Program-made: the position numbers and the translations under genes
In this document: piece by piece, positions 1 to 8,109 of the stretch
Position numbering within the stretch: position 1 is the stretch's first letter
Layout of the letters: the number at the start of each line of letters is the position of its first letter
NCBI GenBank assembly: GCA_902462065.1
Contig: CABQAK010000013.1
Location: 1-45,563, forward strand
Origin: an uncultured Collinsella sp.
GTDB lineage: Bacteria; Actinomycetota; Coriobacteriia; Coriobacteriales; Coriobacteriaceae
Direction: 5' to 3'
Length of the DNA stretch: 45,563 nt
Notes under the pieces: generated by a model
Databases searched by the model: none
What the model was told of the DNA's origin: nothing
What the model saw: the letters and a program-made list of their open reading frames with translations, nothing else

Positions 1-527
1 AGTTCCTCGACCGGCTCGGCACCAAAAGCATAGGGCGGGTCGACGGGCTGGTGCTTCGTGTGCCCGCCGGTGGGCGCGCCTGCGTGATGGGCGCCTCGGG
101 CGTGGGCAAGTCGACGTTGCTTGCGCTGGTGGCGGGGGAGTGCGCACCGTGCTCCATGGTGTTTCAGGATGTGCGCCTGGTCGAGGACGCCTCTGCTTTG
201 GATAACGTGCTGGTGTGCGCCGATGCACGCGTGAATATCTCGAGTGCCGCTGCCTTGTTGCGCCTGCTGGTACCGGGGATCGATGTGCATGCCCGCGTGG
301 CCGAGCTCTCGGGCGGGCAGCGCCGTCGTGTCGAGATTGCCCGAGCCCTGCTGTGTCCGGGCGGCGCAGTGATTCTGGACGAGTCCTTTACCGGTCTAGA
401 CATCGCTGCGCGCGACGCATGCACCGAGGTCGTGCTCGACTTGCTCGACGGCCGTATGCTGTTGCTTGCCACGCACGATTCCGCTGACGCTCGGGCCCTC
501 AATATCTCGGACATCATCACGCTCTAA
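1..527 (+). CDS. ABC transporter ATP-binding protein, 5' end outside window
   Basis: The reading frame is open from base 3, so the gene starts upstream of the window; the GTG at 51 is internal. Seen: Walker A GASGVGKST, a Q-loop (MVFQD), the ABC signature LSGGQRRRVEIARAL, Walker B AVILDESFTGLD and a switch histidine in LLATHD. These are all the motifs of an ABC nucleotide-binding subunit, which binds and hydrolyses ATP to power a membrane permease. The part visible is about 175 residues, and the helical region between Q-loop and signature is very short, so this is a compact ATPase of the importer type. Its permease and substrate-binding partners should lie upstream, outside the window, so the substrate cannot be named. 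No hairpin terminator is evident right after the stop. Confidence 0.9.
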   Translation, partial: FLDRLGTKSIGRVDGLVLRVPAGGRACVMGASGVGKSTLLALVAGECAPCSMVFQDVRLVEDASALDNVLVCADARVNISSAAALLRLLVPGIDVHARVAELSGGQRRRVEIARALLCPGGAVILDESFTGLDIAARDACTEVVLDLLDGRMLLLATHDSADARALNISDIITL

Positions 528-583
528 AGACTTACTCAGCAACAAATTGATCCGTTTTTTCTCCGTCCCCATGGGGTCGGGTA

Positions 584-630
584 TGGTATTCTATCTACGG
601 GGTAATACTTAGGAATACCAAGTAATACCA
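584..630 (+). promoter_or_regulatory. Helically phased AATAC repeats, likely operator of the antitoxin-like gene
   Basis: AATAC occurs at 604-608, 614-618 and 624-628, exactly 10 bp apart, and its reverse complement GTATT at 586-590. TGGTATTC (584-591) and GAATACCA (613-620) form a perfect inverted repeat. Repeats on one face of the helix are typical of operators bound by ribbon-helix-helix dimers such as RelB/DinJ, whose gene starts 113 bp downstream. The repeats are seen; the operator role is inferred. Confidence 0.5.
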
Positions 631-742
631 ACGCCGTAGAACAAACTCCAGATGCGGGCCAATCGGGTTGCCTTCACAGCCCGTCGCCCAGCCGCGTGGC
701 CCGCATCCATCCGCACCACCGTCGTTTCAAGAAGGAAGCGCC

Positions 743-946
743 ATGGCAGAACACATGACCCCGGTTGTCGCGAAGGTTTTGCCCGAGGAAAAGGCGGCCT
801 TCGCGGCGGCAACCCAGCTCGTGGGCACCACGCCGTCCAACGCCATCCGCATGTTTATCGCCGCTTTCAATCGCTGTGGCACCTTCCCGTTCGACATTTC
901 GCCCAACGGGGCCTTTGGCGCTGCGCCCGATTCTCATCAACAATGA
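743..946 (+). CDS. Orphan DinJ/RelB-family antitoxin-like protein
   Basis: A 67-residue protein with an N-terminal ribbon-helix-helix pattern and the family core SNAIRMFIAAF followed by GTFPFDI, which matches the DinJ/RelB antitoxin signature (SEAIRMF ... G.LPF). Such proteins bind their own promoter and neutralise a RelE/YafQ-type mRNA interferase. The ATG is preceded by GAAGGAAG at 731-738. No toxin gene follows: the next features are a hairpin repeat at 955-1017 and a broken protease, and nothing upstream fits either. It is therefore an orphan, either the relic of a lost TA module or a stand-alone repressor. The phased repeats at 584-630 suggest that it still regulates itself. Confidence 0.75.
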   Translation: MAEHMTPVVAKVLPEEKAAFAAATQLVGTTPSNAIRMFIAAFNRCGTFPFDISPNGAFGAAPDSHQQ

Positions 947-954
947 CTGTTCCA

Positions 955-1017
955 AACTGCCGGCACTTGGGGACGTTCTTTTTCTGCCGGCAGTTAAGGA
1001 ACGTCCCTAAGTGCCGG
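955..1017. repeat. Nested inverted-repeat element (intergenic palindrome)
   Basis: Two overlapping inverted repeats share bases 960-965. Arms 955-965 and 985-995 match perfectly over 11 bp (AACTGCCGGCA). Arms 960-982 and 996-1017 match over about 22 bp with few mismatches (core CACTTGGGGACGTT). Both hairpins cannot form at once. There is no T-run, so it is not a plain terminator. It resembles the other intergenic palindromes of this window in carrying a GGGGAC core. Confidence 0.75.
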
Positions 1018-1034
1018 GTTTTGAGGAGGTTGGC

Positions 1035-1882
1035 ATGCTCAATGCGATGGCGTGGGCGCTTGCCTGTTTTGGCGTTGTCGCTGCCGATATAGCCCTGAGC
1101 GTGGTTCTGTTTTCAGTTCTCGATGCCGTGTCGGTGCTGACGGGCTATCCGATCGACAATCTCGATATCCAATGGTTTCAGGCTGCCGCTCAGACGGCGT
1201 CATTTTTGATGGCGCTGCTGTGGTGGCGTTATCTGTGGCCCCGCTCCTTCATGGCGCGCCGGCAAGGCGAGCGCCCGCTCGGTGGGGGAGCAAGCGCGGC
1301 ATGGAAGCGCATTGTCTGCGTTGTCGTGATCGGCCTATCCATGCAGGTGGTCATTAGCTACCTATGCGACGGCGTGCTGTCGCTGCTGCCCGAGGTCGCG
1401 GCAGACTATAGCGAGCTCGTCGAGGAAACGGGCATGGGCGATACCAACCTTCTTGCCGTCCTGACCACGGTGCTTGGTGCGCCGTTTTGTGAAGAGCTCC
1501 TGGTACGCGGCGTCATGCGAGCGCGCAGGACGGCGCCATGGTGCCCTGGGCGGCCCCGAGCACGTGGGGTATCGCCGCGGCGGTCGTGCTGCAGGCGGCG
1601 ATCTTCGGTTTTATGCACATGAACTGGGTGCAGGGCTGCTATGCGGGCGCTGCCGGCCTCATTTTTGGCTGGGTGCTCGTGACGACCGGGAAGCTCCGCT
1701 ACACGATCCTGCTACACTTTGCCTTTAATGCCGGGTCGTATCTCATGACGTTGCTCTGGTTTGTGAACACGCCGTTCGACGTGGTAATCACGGTCACCAT
1801 CGCCGGCATCATCCTCGTGGAGGCGATGCGCTCACTGCGCCACGCATGCGAGATGGGCATAGCGACAGCACCGCTGCCCTAA
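1035..1882 (+). pseudogene. CPBP family intramembrane metalloprotease, frameshifted
   Basis: A multi-pass membrane protein of the CPBP (Abi/CAAX protease) family split over two frames. The first frame starts at ATG 1035 behind GAGGAGGT (1023-1030) and holds motif 1, CEELLVRGVM. The second frame holds motif 2, FGFMHMNW, and motif 3, HFAFNAGSY, and ends at 1882. Joining them needs one extra base near the GG at 1528-1529; a third G would give RARRDGAMVPWAAP, which reads naturally. The family cuts or modifies membrane substrates and is often linked to bacteriocin immunity. All three catalytic motifs survive, so the break is recent or a sequencing error. The stop overlaps the stop of the convergent ygiQ gene. 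Confidence 0.8.
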
Positions 1883-4017
1883 TTGCGGCGTCCGCCTCCG
1901 TTGGCGCCCTGACGCCCCTGAGCTGCACGGTTGCGGCCGGCGGTGTTCTGCGCACGCGACATGCCGCCGTGCCCCTTGCTGCCCTTGGGGCCCTTGCCGG
2001 CGCCACCGTGGGCCTTGCCGCCCTTCTTGCCGGTGCCATGCCCGCCGCCGGCAGAGGTCTCGCCCGGGCGTGGCGGCACGGGGCGAATCAGGCAATGCTT
2101 GGTGTAGCCGATCAGATCGCGACGGCCAGCCTTTTCCAGTGCCTCGCGCACGAGCTTGTAGTTCTCGGGCTTGCGATATTGGATGAGCGCGCGCTGCATA
2201 GCCTTCTCGTGCGGGTCGCGCGCCACATAGATCGACTGCATGGTGCGCGGGTCAACGCCGGTGTAGTACATGCAGGTGCTCATCGTGGACGGGGTGGGGT
2301 AGAAGTCCTGTACCTGCTCGGGCATGTAGCCCATGTCGCGCACAGCCTCGGCAAGCTCCACCGCTTCCTTCATCGTCGAGCCGGGGTGGCTCGAGATCAG
2401 ATACGGTACTACGTACTGCTTGAGTCCGTATTCGCGGTTCAAGCGTTCAAATTTACGACAGAACGCATCGTAGACGGCGCGGCTCGGTTTGCCCATTACG
2501 GAGAGCACCGCATCGCTCACGTGCTCGGGTGCCACGCGTAGCTGGCCCGAGACATGGTGCTCCAACAGCTCGCGCAAAAACTCGTCCGAGGCGTCGGCCA
2601 TGGTGTAGTCAAAGCGGATGCCGCTGCGGACGAAGACCTTTTTGACGCCCGGCAGCTGGCGCAGATCGCGCAACAGCTGCGTGTAGCCGCTTTCGTCGAC
2701 CACCATGTTCTTGCACACGCTCGGCCATAGGCAGCGCTTGTTCTTGCACACGCCGTGCTTGAGCTGCTTGTCACAGGCCGGGCGGCTAAAGTTAGCCGTC
2801 GGTCCGCCAACGTCGTTGATGTAGCCCTTAAACTCGGGATCGCGCGTGAGCAGCTCGGCCTCGCGCATGATCGAGTCGTGGCTGCGCATCTGCAGCACGC
2901 GGCCCTGGTGGAAGGTGAGCGCGCAAAACGAGCACTCGCCAAAGCAGCCGCGGTTAGAGCTGATGGAAAACTTGATCTCGGCAAAGGCCGGCACGCCGCC
3001 CGCGGCGTCGTAGTCGGGGTGCCAATCGCGTGCGTAGGGGAGTTCGGCGACCTCGTCCATCTCGTCGGTGGTGAGTGTCGCCGACGGCGGGTTTTGCACC
3101 ACATAGACGCTGTTGGGGTAGGGTTCTACCAGGCGATGCCCGGTGATGGGATCCATGTTCTGCTGCTGCACGTTAAAGCTGCGGGCGTAGTTGAGCTTGT
3201 CGGCAGCAAGGTCGTCCCAGCTGGGCAGCAGGTCGTAGTCGTAGACCTCGTCGAGCGAGTTGGTACGGTAGACGGTGCCGTTGATATAGGTGATCTGATC
3301 GACGGGCAGTCCCGCGTCGAGCGCGTCGGCGATCTCGACGATCGCGTGCTCGCCCATGCCGTAGATGAGGATGTCGGCGCCCGAGTCGAGCAGTACCGAG
3401 CGCTTGAGCTTGTCCTGCCAGTAGTCGTAGTGGGCCAGACGACGCAGGCTCGCCTCGATGCCGCCGATGATGATGGGCGCGTCCTTGAACGTTTGGCGGA
3501 TGAGGTTGCCGTAGACCGTGACGGCGCGGTTGGGGCGGTGCCCCTCTTTACCGCCAGGGGTGTAGGCATCGGTGTGGCGACGATGCTTGGTCACCGAGTA
3601 GTGGTTGACCATGGAGTCCATGTTGCCGGCACTGACGAGAAAGCCCAGGCGCGGCTCGCCGAGCACGGTGATGCTGGCGGGGTCGGTCCAGTCGGGCTGA
3701 CAGATAATGCCCACTTTGTAGCCGTGCGCGTCGAGCACGCGGCTGACGATGGCCATGCCAAAGCTGGGATGGTCCACGTAGGCGTCGCCGCAGATGTAGA
3801 CAAAGTCGCACTGGTCCCAGCCGCGCGCATCCATGTCGGCGCGACTGACGGGGAGAAACTTATCGCGGCCCGGACGCCAGGGGCGGGCGGGCGTCGCTTG
3901 GGAATGCTTGGTGCGGGCGACCGTGGCCTGCGCCTTACCGCCGCGCTTTTGCTGCTGGCCCTGTTTGCCCTGCTGACTGCGCTGGTTGTTCTGAGCGTGC
4001 TGAGGCTTTTTTGCCAC
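1879..4017 (-). CDS. ygiQ: YgiQ family (UPF0313) radical SAM protein
   Basis: A 712-residue protein with the full UPF0313 layout: N-terminal SAM-binding-like domain (FLPVSRADMDARGWDQCDFV), radical SAM cluster CFGECSFC (CxxxCxxC) near residue 355, and the C-terminal family region with GYMPEQVQDFYPTPST. The family binds a 4Fe-4S cluster and SAM; its reaction is not established. A GTG start at 4017 is chosen because GGGAGG sits 4-5 bases upstream; the frame stays open for another 57 codons upstream but lacks a ribosome site and runs through the 4055-4089 inverted repeat. The last 55 or so residues are a Gly/Lys/His/Arg-rich low-complexity tail, and the N-terminus is also basic and Gln-rich, suggesting nucleic-acid contact (inference). 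Divergent from the YoaK-like gene. Confidence 0.9.
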   Translation of the reverse strand: MAKKPQHAQNNQRSQQGKQGQQQKRGGKAQATVARTKHSQATPARPWRPGRDKFLPVSRADMDARGWDQCDFVYICGDAYVDHPSFGMAIVSRVLDAHGYKVGIICQPDWTDPASITVLGEPRLGFLVSAGNMDSMVNHYSVTKHRRHTDAYTPGGKEGHRPNRAVTVYGNLIRQTFKDAPIIIGGIEASLRRLAHYDYWQDKLKRSVLLDSGADILIYGMGEHAIVEIADALDAGLPVDQITYINGTVYRTNSLDEVYDYDLLPSWDDLAADKLNYARSFNVQQQNMDPITGHRLVEPYPNSVYVVQNPPSATLTTDEMDEVAELPYARDWHPDYDAAGGVPAFAEIKFSISSNRGCFGECSFCALTFHQGRVLQMRSHDSIMREAELLTRDPEFKGYINDVGGPTANFSRPACDKQLKHGVCKNKRCLWPSVCKNMVVDESGYTQLLRDLRQLPGVKKVFVRSGIRFDYTMADASDEFLRELLEHHVSGQLRVAPEHVSDAVLSVMGKPSRAVYDAFCRKFERLNREYGLKQYVVPYLISSHPGSTMKEAVELAEAVRDMGYMPEQVQDFYPTPSTMSTCMYYTGVDPRTMQSIYVARDPHEKAMQRALIQYRKPENYKLVREALEKAGRRDLIGYTKHCLIRPVPPRPGETSAGGGHGTGKKGGKAHGGAGKGPKGSKGHGGMSRAQNTAGRNRAAQGRQGANGGGRRN

Positions 4018-4054
4018 GATCCCTCCCGGTGTTTGTATGCTGCACGTAATTGTA

Positions 4055-4089
4055 ACCAGTCTTTTTGGGACGGGGCTAAAAAGACTGGT
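4055..4089. repeat. 12-bp perfect inverted repeat with GGGACGGGG loop
   Basis: ACCAGTCTTTTT (4055-4066) and its exact complement (4078-4089) flank the 11-base loop GGGACGGGGCT. It lies between the divergent ygiQ and YoaK-like starts, so it is not a terminator of either gene. The loop matches that of the hairpin at 11015-11045 although the stems differ. Confidence 0.75.
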
Positions 4090-4270
4090 GGAGTACATGG
4101 GTTGGCGGATCGGCGTATCGATGCGGGTGCCGTTTGTTTCCAGACTGTGTATCTGCGCGTTGGGGAGCCCGTCTCGCGCGCATGCCATGTTGTCAATGGG
4201 TTACAGTATGAACGGCGGCTATGTTTCCGCCAACGCACGAGAGAGTCGTCAACAAGGAGGATGCACGACG

Positions 4271-4987
4271 ATGCAGCGTGCCAAACAGATATCGGAGTCC
4301 ATCGAGCTGGGCATCATCTTGGCGCTCGCCGGTGGCTTTATGGACGTTTATTCGTACATTGGGCGCGATCATGTTTTCGCAAACGCGCAGACGGGCAATA
4401 TCCTGCTCGTGGGCGTGAGCATCTCGGAGGGCAACTGGGCGCTGGCGGGGCGCTACTTCTTCCCTGTGGTGTCGTTTGCTGTGGGTATTATGCTTGCCGA
4501 CCTGGTTCACGAGCGGTTTGGCAGTGTGATTCACTGGCGCCAGGTGACGGTGTTTTTTGAAGCCGTTATCTTGCTGGGCGTGAGCTTTATCCCGGGCGGC
4601 GGTTACAACCTGCTCGCCAACTGCCTCACTTCGTTTGCCTGCGGTATGCAGGTAGAGAGCTTCCGCAAGATCCACGGTCACGGCATCGCTACGACCATGT
4701 GCATCGGCAACTTGCGCAACGCGCTACAAAACGTGGATGATTACATCATCACCCACAGGCGCGGCTTTTTGGAAAACGGCCTGCTGTACTTTGGCGTGAT
4801 CTTTACCTTTGTGTTTGGCGCCGTGTTGGGCAACTGGTGCATTGAGCGCATGGGCCTGCACGCCATCGTCGTGGCGAGCTTGCTGCTGTTTGTCGCGTTT
4901 GCCATCATGTTCATCGACCGCGAGCGCGACTTGCGCTTACGCTGGAAGGTTGCGGCCGAGGCTTGGAAAGAGGGCTGCCGAAAGTAA
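4271..4987 (+). CDS. YoaK family (DUF1275) membrane protein
   Basis: A 238-residue hydrophobic protein with about six membrane segments. Family hallmarks are visible: an N-terminal GGFMDVYSYIG, then NAQTGNILL, and a central ASFACGMQ-like stretch (LTSFACGMQVESF) followed by IATTMCIGNLRNAL. DUF1275/YoaK proteins are inner-membrane proteins of unknown transport function. ATG 4271 is taken as the start because AAGGAGG lies at 4254-4260; the frame is open further upstream but without a ribosome site. A strong terminator follows at 4991-5029. The protein sits alone between divergent ygiQ and downstream fucO, so context gives no role. Confidence 0.85.
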   Translation: MQRAKQISESIELGIILALAGGFMDVYSYIGRDHVFANAQTGNILLVGVSISEGNWALAGRYFFPVVSFAVGIMLADLVHERFGSVIHWRQVTVFFEAVILLGVSFIPGGGYNLLANCLTSFACGMQVESFRKIHGHGIATTMCIGNLRNALQNVDDYIITHRRGFLENGLLYFGVIFTFVFGAVLGNWCIERMGLHAIVVASLLLFVAFAIMFIDRERDLRLRWKVAAEAWKEGCRK

Positions 4988-4990
4988 CCG

Positions 4991-5029
4991 AATGCGGCAA
5001 AGGGGCTGTCCCTTCGCCGCATTATTTTT
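4991..5029 (+). terminator. Rho-independent terminator after the YoaK-like gene
   Basis: Arms 4991-5004 and 5010-5023 pair over 14 bp with one mismatch (AATGCGGCAAAGGG), followed by ATTTTT at 5024-5029. It starts 4 bases after the stop codon. Confidence 0.85.
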
Positions 5030-5039
5030 CATCATATGT

Positions 5040-5093
5040 TGAAACGCTTTAACACTTTTGATGTTCTCGCGTGTTTTTTGTTACAAAAGCGTT
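5040..5093 (+). promoter_or_regulatory. Upstream region of fucO with palindromes, possible LacI-type operator
   Basis: GTTGAAACGCTTTAAC near 5039-5054 is a palindrome with two mismatches around a CG centre, as in LacI/CcpA-family operators. AACGCTTT (5043-5050) is repeated in inverse at 5086-5093. The site is 60-110 bp upstream of the fucO start, fitting sugar-dependent control. No convincing -35/-10 pair was fixed; TAGGAT at 5093-5098 is one candidate -10. Confidence 0.3.
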
Positions 5094-5152
5094 AGGATGG
5101 GACTCATAGCGCGGGGCGTAATGGGTGCCCCGCACACGATAGGAGGCTATCA

Positions 5153-6319
5153 ATGGCTAATCGTTTCGTTCTCAATACCATCTCTTATCATGGTTCCGGC
5201 GCCATCAAGGAGATCCCCGGCGAGCTCCAGCGTCGCGGCTACAAGAAGATCTTCGTCTGCTCTGATCCCGACCTGGTCAAGTTTGGCGTTACCTCTAAGG
5301 TGACCGACGAGCTCGACGCCGCCGGCATCGCTTGGAGCCTCTACTCCGAGATCAAGCCCAACCCCACCATCCAGAACGTCAAGGACGGCGTCGAGGCCTT
5401 CAAGGCCGCCGAGGCTGACGCTATCGTGACCATCGGTGGCGGCTCTTCCATGGACACCGCCAAGGCCATCGGCATCATCATCAACAACCCTGAGTTCGCC
5501 GATGTCCGCAGCCTCGAGGGCGTTGCTCCCACCAAGAACCATGCCGTGTTCACTATCGCCGTGCCGACGACCGCCGGTACCGCTGCTGAGGTGACCATCA
5601 ACTACGTCATCACCGACCCCGAGAAGGTCCGCAAGTTCGTGTGCGTCGACACCAACGACGCCCCCGAGGTCGCCGTCGTCGACCCCGACATGATGGCTTC
5701 CATGCCCGCCGGCCTTACCGCTTCCACTGGCATGGACGCCCTGACCCACGCCATCGAGGGCTACACCACCAAGGGCGCTTGGGAGCTCTCCGACATGTTC
5801 CACTTTGAGGCTATTAAGCTGATCAGCGAGAACCTGCGCGACTCCGTCGCCGAGGCCAAGTCCGGCCAGCCCGGCTCCGGCCGCGAGGGCATGGCTCTTG
5901 GCCAGTATGTCGCCGGCATGGGCTTCTCCAATGTCGGCTTGGGCATCGATCACGCCATGGCCCACACCCTGTCCGCTCACTACGATACCCCGCACGGCGT
6001 CGCTTGCGCCATGCTGCTGCCGATCGCCATGGAGTTCAACAAGCCGGTTTGCGCCGAGCGTCTGGCCAAGGTTGCCGTCGCCATGGGCGTTGACACCACG
6101 GGCATGAGCACCGACGAGGCCGCCGACGCCGCCATCGCCGCCGTCAAGCAGCTCTCTGCCGACGTGAACATCCCGCACGTCTGCGAGGCCATGAAGGCTG
6201 ACGAGATCGAGGTCCTGGCCAAGGACGCCATGGCTGACGCCTGCTTCCCGGGTAACCCGCGCGAGGCGACGCTCGACGACGTCATCGAGCTCTTCAAGAA
6301 GATCTGCCCGGCTGCCTAA
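5153..6319 (+). CDS. fucO: Lactaldehyde reductase / iron-containing alcohol dehydrogenase
   Basis: A 388-residue group III alcohol dehydrogenase that reads along nearly its whole length like E. coli FucO: NNPEFADVRSLEG, PTTAGTAAEVTINYVITD, GMDALTHAIEGY, EMALGQYVAGMGFSNVGLG-like block and GNPREATLDD. FucO reduces L-lactaldehyde to 1,2-propanediol with NADH during fucose or rhamnose fermentation in the cytoplasm. NAD-binding GGGSSMDTAKAIG and the metal ligands (Asp and His in DALTHAIEGY, two His in the DHAMAHTLSAHYDTPHG block) are present. AGGAGG lies about 8 bases before the ATG. Codon use is strongly biased to GCC, GAG, AAG and GTC, suggesting high expression. It is monocistronic, with terminators on both sides and a possible operator upstream; no other fucose genes are nearby. 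Confidence 0.9.
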   Translation: MANRFVLNTISYHGSGAIKEIPGELQRRGYKKIFVCSDPDLVKFGVTSKVTDELDAAGIAWSLYSEIKPNPTIQNVKDGVEAFKAAEADAIVTIGGGSSMDTAKAIGIIINNPEFADVRSLEGVAPTKNHAVFTIAVPTTAGTAAEVTINYVITDPEKVRKFVCVDTNDAPEVAVVDPDMMASMPAGLTASTGMDALTHAIEGYTTKGAWELSDMFHFEAIKLISENLRDSVAEAKSGQPGSGREGMALGQYVAGMGFSNVGLGIDHAMAHTLSAHYDTPHGVACAMLLPIAMEFNKPVCAERLAKVAVAMGVDTTGMSTDEAADAAIAAVKQLSADVNIPHVCEAMKADEIEVLAKDAMADACFPGNPREATLDDVIELFKKICPAA

Positions 6320-6375
6320 CTTGGTTCGGCGGGCCCCTGCCCGTTAGCCCCACAATCGTCCTCGGACATGTCGGA

Positions 6376-6412
6376 AGCCCCCGCTGCGCACTTCGTGCGG
6401 CGGGGGCTTTTT
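6376..6412 (+). terminator. Rho-independent terminator after fucO
   Basis: AGCCCCCGC (6376-6384) pairs with GCGGGGGCT (6400-6408), an inner TGCGCA/TGCG extension is possible, and a T-run follows. Located 57 bases after the fucO stop. Confidence 0.9.
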
Positions 6413-6486
6413 GTGCCGCGCCGATGCCCCGATATGGGCAAAACCAAGGCATGCTGCCCGCTGCGGATAGGTGGTGCACTTCCCAG

Positions 6487-6721
6487 CGTGCATTTTTGGG
6501 AGTATTCAGCAAGCTCTGAAAAATGCATAACGTTGTGAATGGGTCGTAGTGGCCCGCGGCGCCCATCGACAGCACTTGTGGGCGGGCTATCGATGGGCGG
6601 AGATGGCTGTCGCCGCGTTTTTGGTTTGCGCCGGCCTGCAACACTGCTGCAACCACATCGTTATGTCGTTTGTGATGGGGCCGTTGGGGCCCACGGTGCT
6701 GAATACTCCGTTTTTTGCACG
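6487..6721. mobile_element. MITE-like element with 25-bp terminal inverted repeats
   Basis: This is the main content of the gene-free stretch 6413-6929. The ends 6487-6511 and 6697-6721 are inverted copies: both read GTGC, six to seven A/T-rich bases, then GGAGTATTCAGCA when read inward. The unit is about 235 bp. Inside are a perfect 10-bp inverted repeat (CGCCCATCGA, 6560-6569 with 6590-6599) and a local TGCATTTTT/AAAAATGCA palindrome at the left end. No transposase, no clear target-site duplication and no convincing gene is present. It may be a non-autonomous mobile element or a structured RNA gene. Confidence 0.45.
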
Positions 6722-6929
6722 GTCCAAGGTGGGGTACCCTAGGATGAGAGAAATTGATACCTCATATTTATGCATATATCGATATTTCTATGCAAGATTT
6801 GGATTGTAAACCGTGCGCGTGCATAAAACCGGTGTGGGGACGTCTGGAGTCGGCTCGGCTCCTGGGGCATTGCACGTGCAGAACGGTTAAAATCGGGACT
6901 CGGTCTTAGTTTTACTTGGAAGGATGCAT

Positions 6930-7973
6930 ATGGCTTCTAATGTTGATGCTTCTCTAGAGGAGACGCTCTCCTATATTACTGACCAGTTGAAGGCGCTTAC
7001 CTCGATTGCTTCGCCTACGGGCTATACCCGTGCGGCGACTGATTATCTGATGGAGACCCTGCGCGATATGGGGTTTGGGCCCGAGCGTTCCAATAAGGGC
7101 AACGTGTTGGTTGAGCTTGGTGGCGAGGGTGGGCCGCTCGTACTGGCGAGCCATGTCGATACCCTGGGCGCCATGGTGCGTTCCATCAAGGACAATGGTC
7201 GCTTGCGTCCCACGACGCTCGGCGGGCATCAGTGGTCTACGGCCGATGGCGAGAACTGCACCGTTTACACGCGCGATGGCAAAGTCTTTACGGGTGTGGT
7301 CCTCAATACCGAGCCTTCGGCGCATGTGGCCGATGAGCCGGTCAAGACCATCGAGAAGAACATGGAAATCCTGCTCGACGAGAACGTTGACAGCAAGGAC
7401 GATGTGCTCGAGCTGGGTATTCAGACGGGCGACATCATCGCTATGGATCCGCGTACCACGGTGACGGAGAGCGGCTACATCAAGAGCCGCTTCCTGGATG
7501 ACAAGCTGTCGGCGTCGATTCTGCTGGGTCTGGCCCGTTCCGTTGCTGACGGCGAGGTGTCGCTTTCGCGCAAGGTGTCGCTGCTCTTTACCGTGTACGA
7601 GGAGGTCGGCCACGGCGGTGCCTTTGTGCCGGCCGACACGCGTGAGATGATCAGCGTGGACATGGGCTGCGTGGGTGACGACCTGGGCTGCACCGAGCGC
7701 ATGGTTTCGATTTGCGCCAAGGATTCGGGCGGTCCGTACAACTACGACCTGGTAACCACGCTGTCCAACATCGCGCGCGAGCTGGAGCTCGATTACGCCA
7801 TCGATGTGTACCCGCACTACGGCTCCGACGTCGAGGCCACGCTCTCGGCCGGCTACGACATTCGCCATGGTCTGATCGGCCCCGGCGTGTACGCGAGCCA
7901 CAACTACGAGCGCAGCCACATCGACGGTGTGCGCAACACTTTCGAGCTGGTTCGCGCCTACGTCCAGCGCTAA
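6930..7973 (+). CDS. M42 family metallopeptidase (aminopeptidase)
   Basis: A 347-residue dimetal aminopeptidase of the M42 (glutamyl aminopeptidase/PepA-like, FrvX) family, a cytoplasmic peptide-degrading enzyme that forms large oligomers. Visible motifs in order: metal ligand LASHVDTLG, the bridging region FLDDKLSASILL, the catalytic pair in YEEVGHGGAF, DMGCVGDD, and the last ligand in GVYASHNYERSH. Two ATGs are in frame, at 6924 and 6930; GGAAGG ends directly at 6923, so the second, six bases further, is preferred. The gene stands alone between a MITE-like element and a long palindrome that may act as its terminator. Confidence 0.88.
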   Translation: MASNVDASLEETLSYITDQLKALTSIASPTGYTRAATDYLMETLRDMGFGPERSNKGNVLVELGGEGGPLVLASHVDTLGAMVRSIKDNGRLRPTTLGGHQWSTADGENCTVYTRDGKVFTGVVLNTEPSAHVADEPVKTIEKNMEILLDENVDSKDDVLELGIQTGDIIAMDPRTTVTESGYIKSRFLDDKLSASILLGLARSVADGEVSLSRKVSLLFTVYEEVGHGGAFVPADTREMISVDMGCVGDDLGCTERMVSICAKDSGGPYNYDLVTTLSNIARELELDYAIDVYPHYGSDVEATLSAGYDIRHGLIGPGVYASHNYERSHIDGVRNTFELVRAYVQR

Positions 7974-8028
7974 CGATGCAGCGGCCTCGGCTGACACGGC
8001 AGTACCGACCGAGGCTGTCCTCTCTAAC

Positions 8029-8091
8029 TTGCGGTGAAATAGGGACTGTTTGGCGGTTTTAAACGCTTAAACAGTCCCTATTTCACCGCAA
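8029..8091. repeat. 23-bp perfect palindrome, family A copy 1
   Basis: Arms 8029-8051 and 8069-8091 are exact complements over 23 bp, reading TTGCGGTGAAAT then AGGGACTGTTT, with a 17-base loop. It lies between the convergent M42 peptidase and mnmA ends. A near-identical element is at 19109-19171. Confidence 0.85.
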
Positions 8092-8109
8092 CTTATGAAG
8101 GGGATGGGG

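Noticed and set aside
951..1882. Toxin partner for the DinJ-like antitoxin
   Set aside because: The next coding region is a CPBP membrane protease; no RelE/YafQ-like frame exists on either strand nearby.
2755..4560. 601-codon plus-strand open frame across ygiQ
   Set aside because: Antisense of ygiQ running into the YoaK-like gene in a wrong frame; no domain and no ribosome site.
6549..6809. Small plus-strand frame in the gap before the M42 peptidase
   Set aside because: No ribosome site, crosses the right inverted repeat of the MITE-like element, no protein-like pattern.
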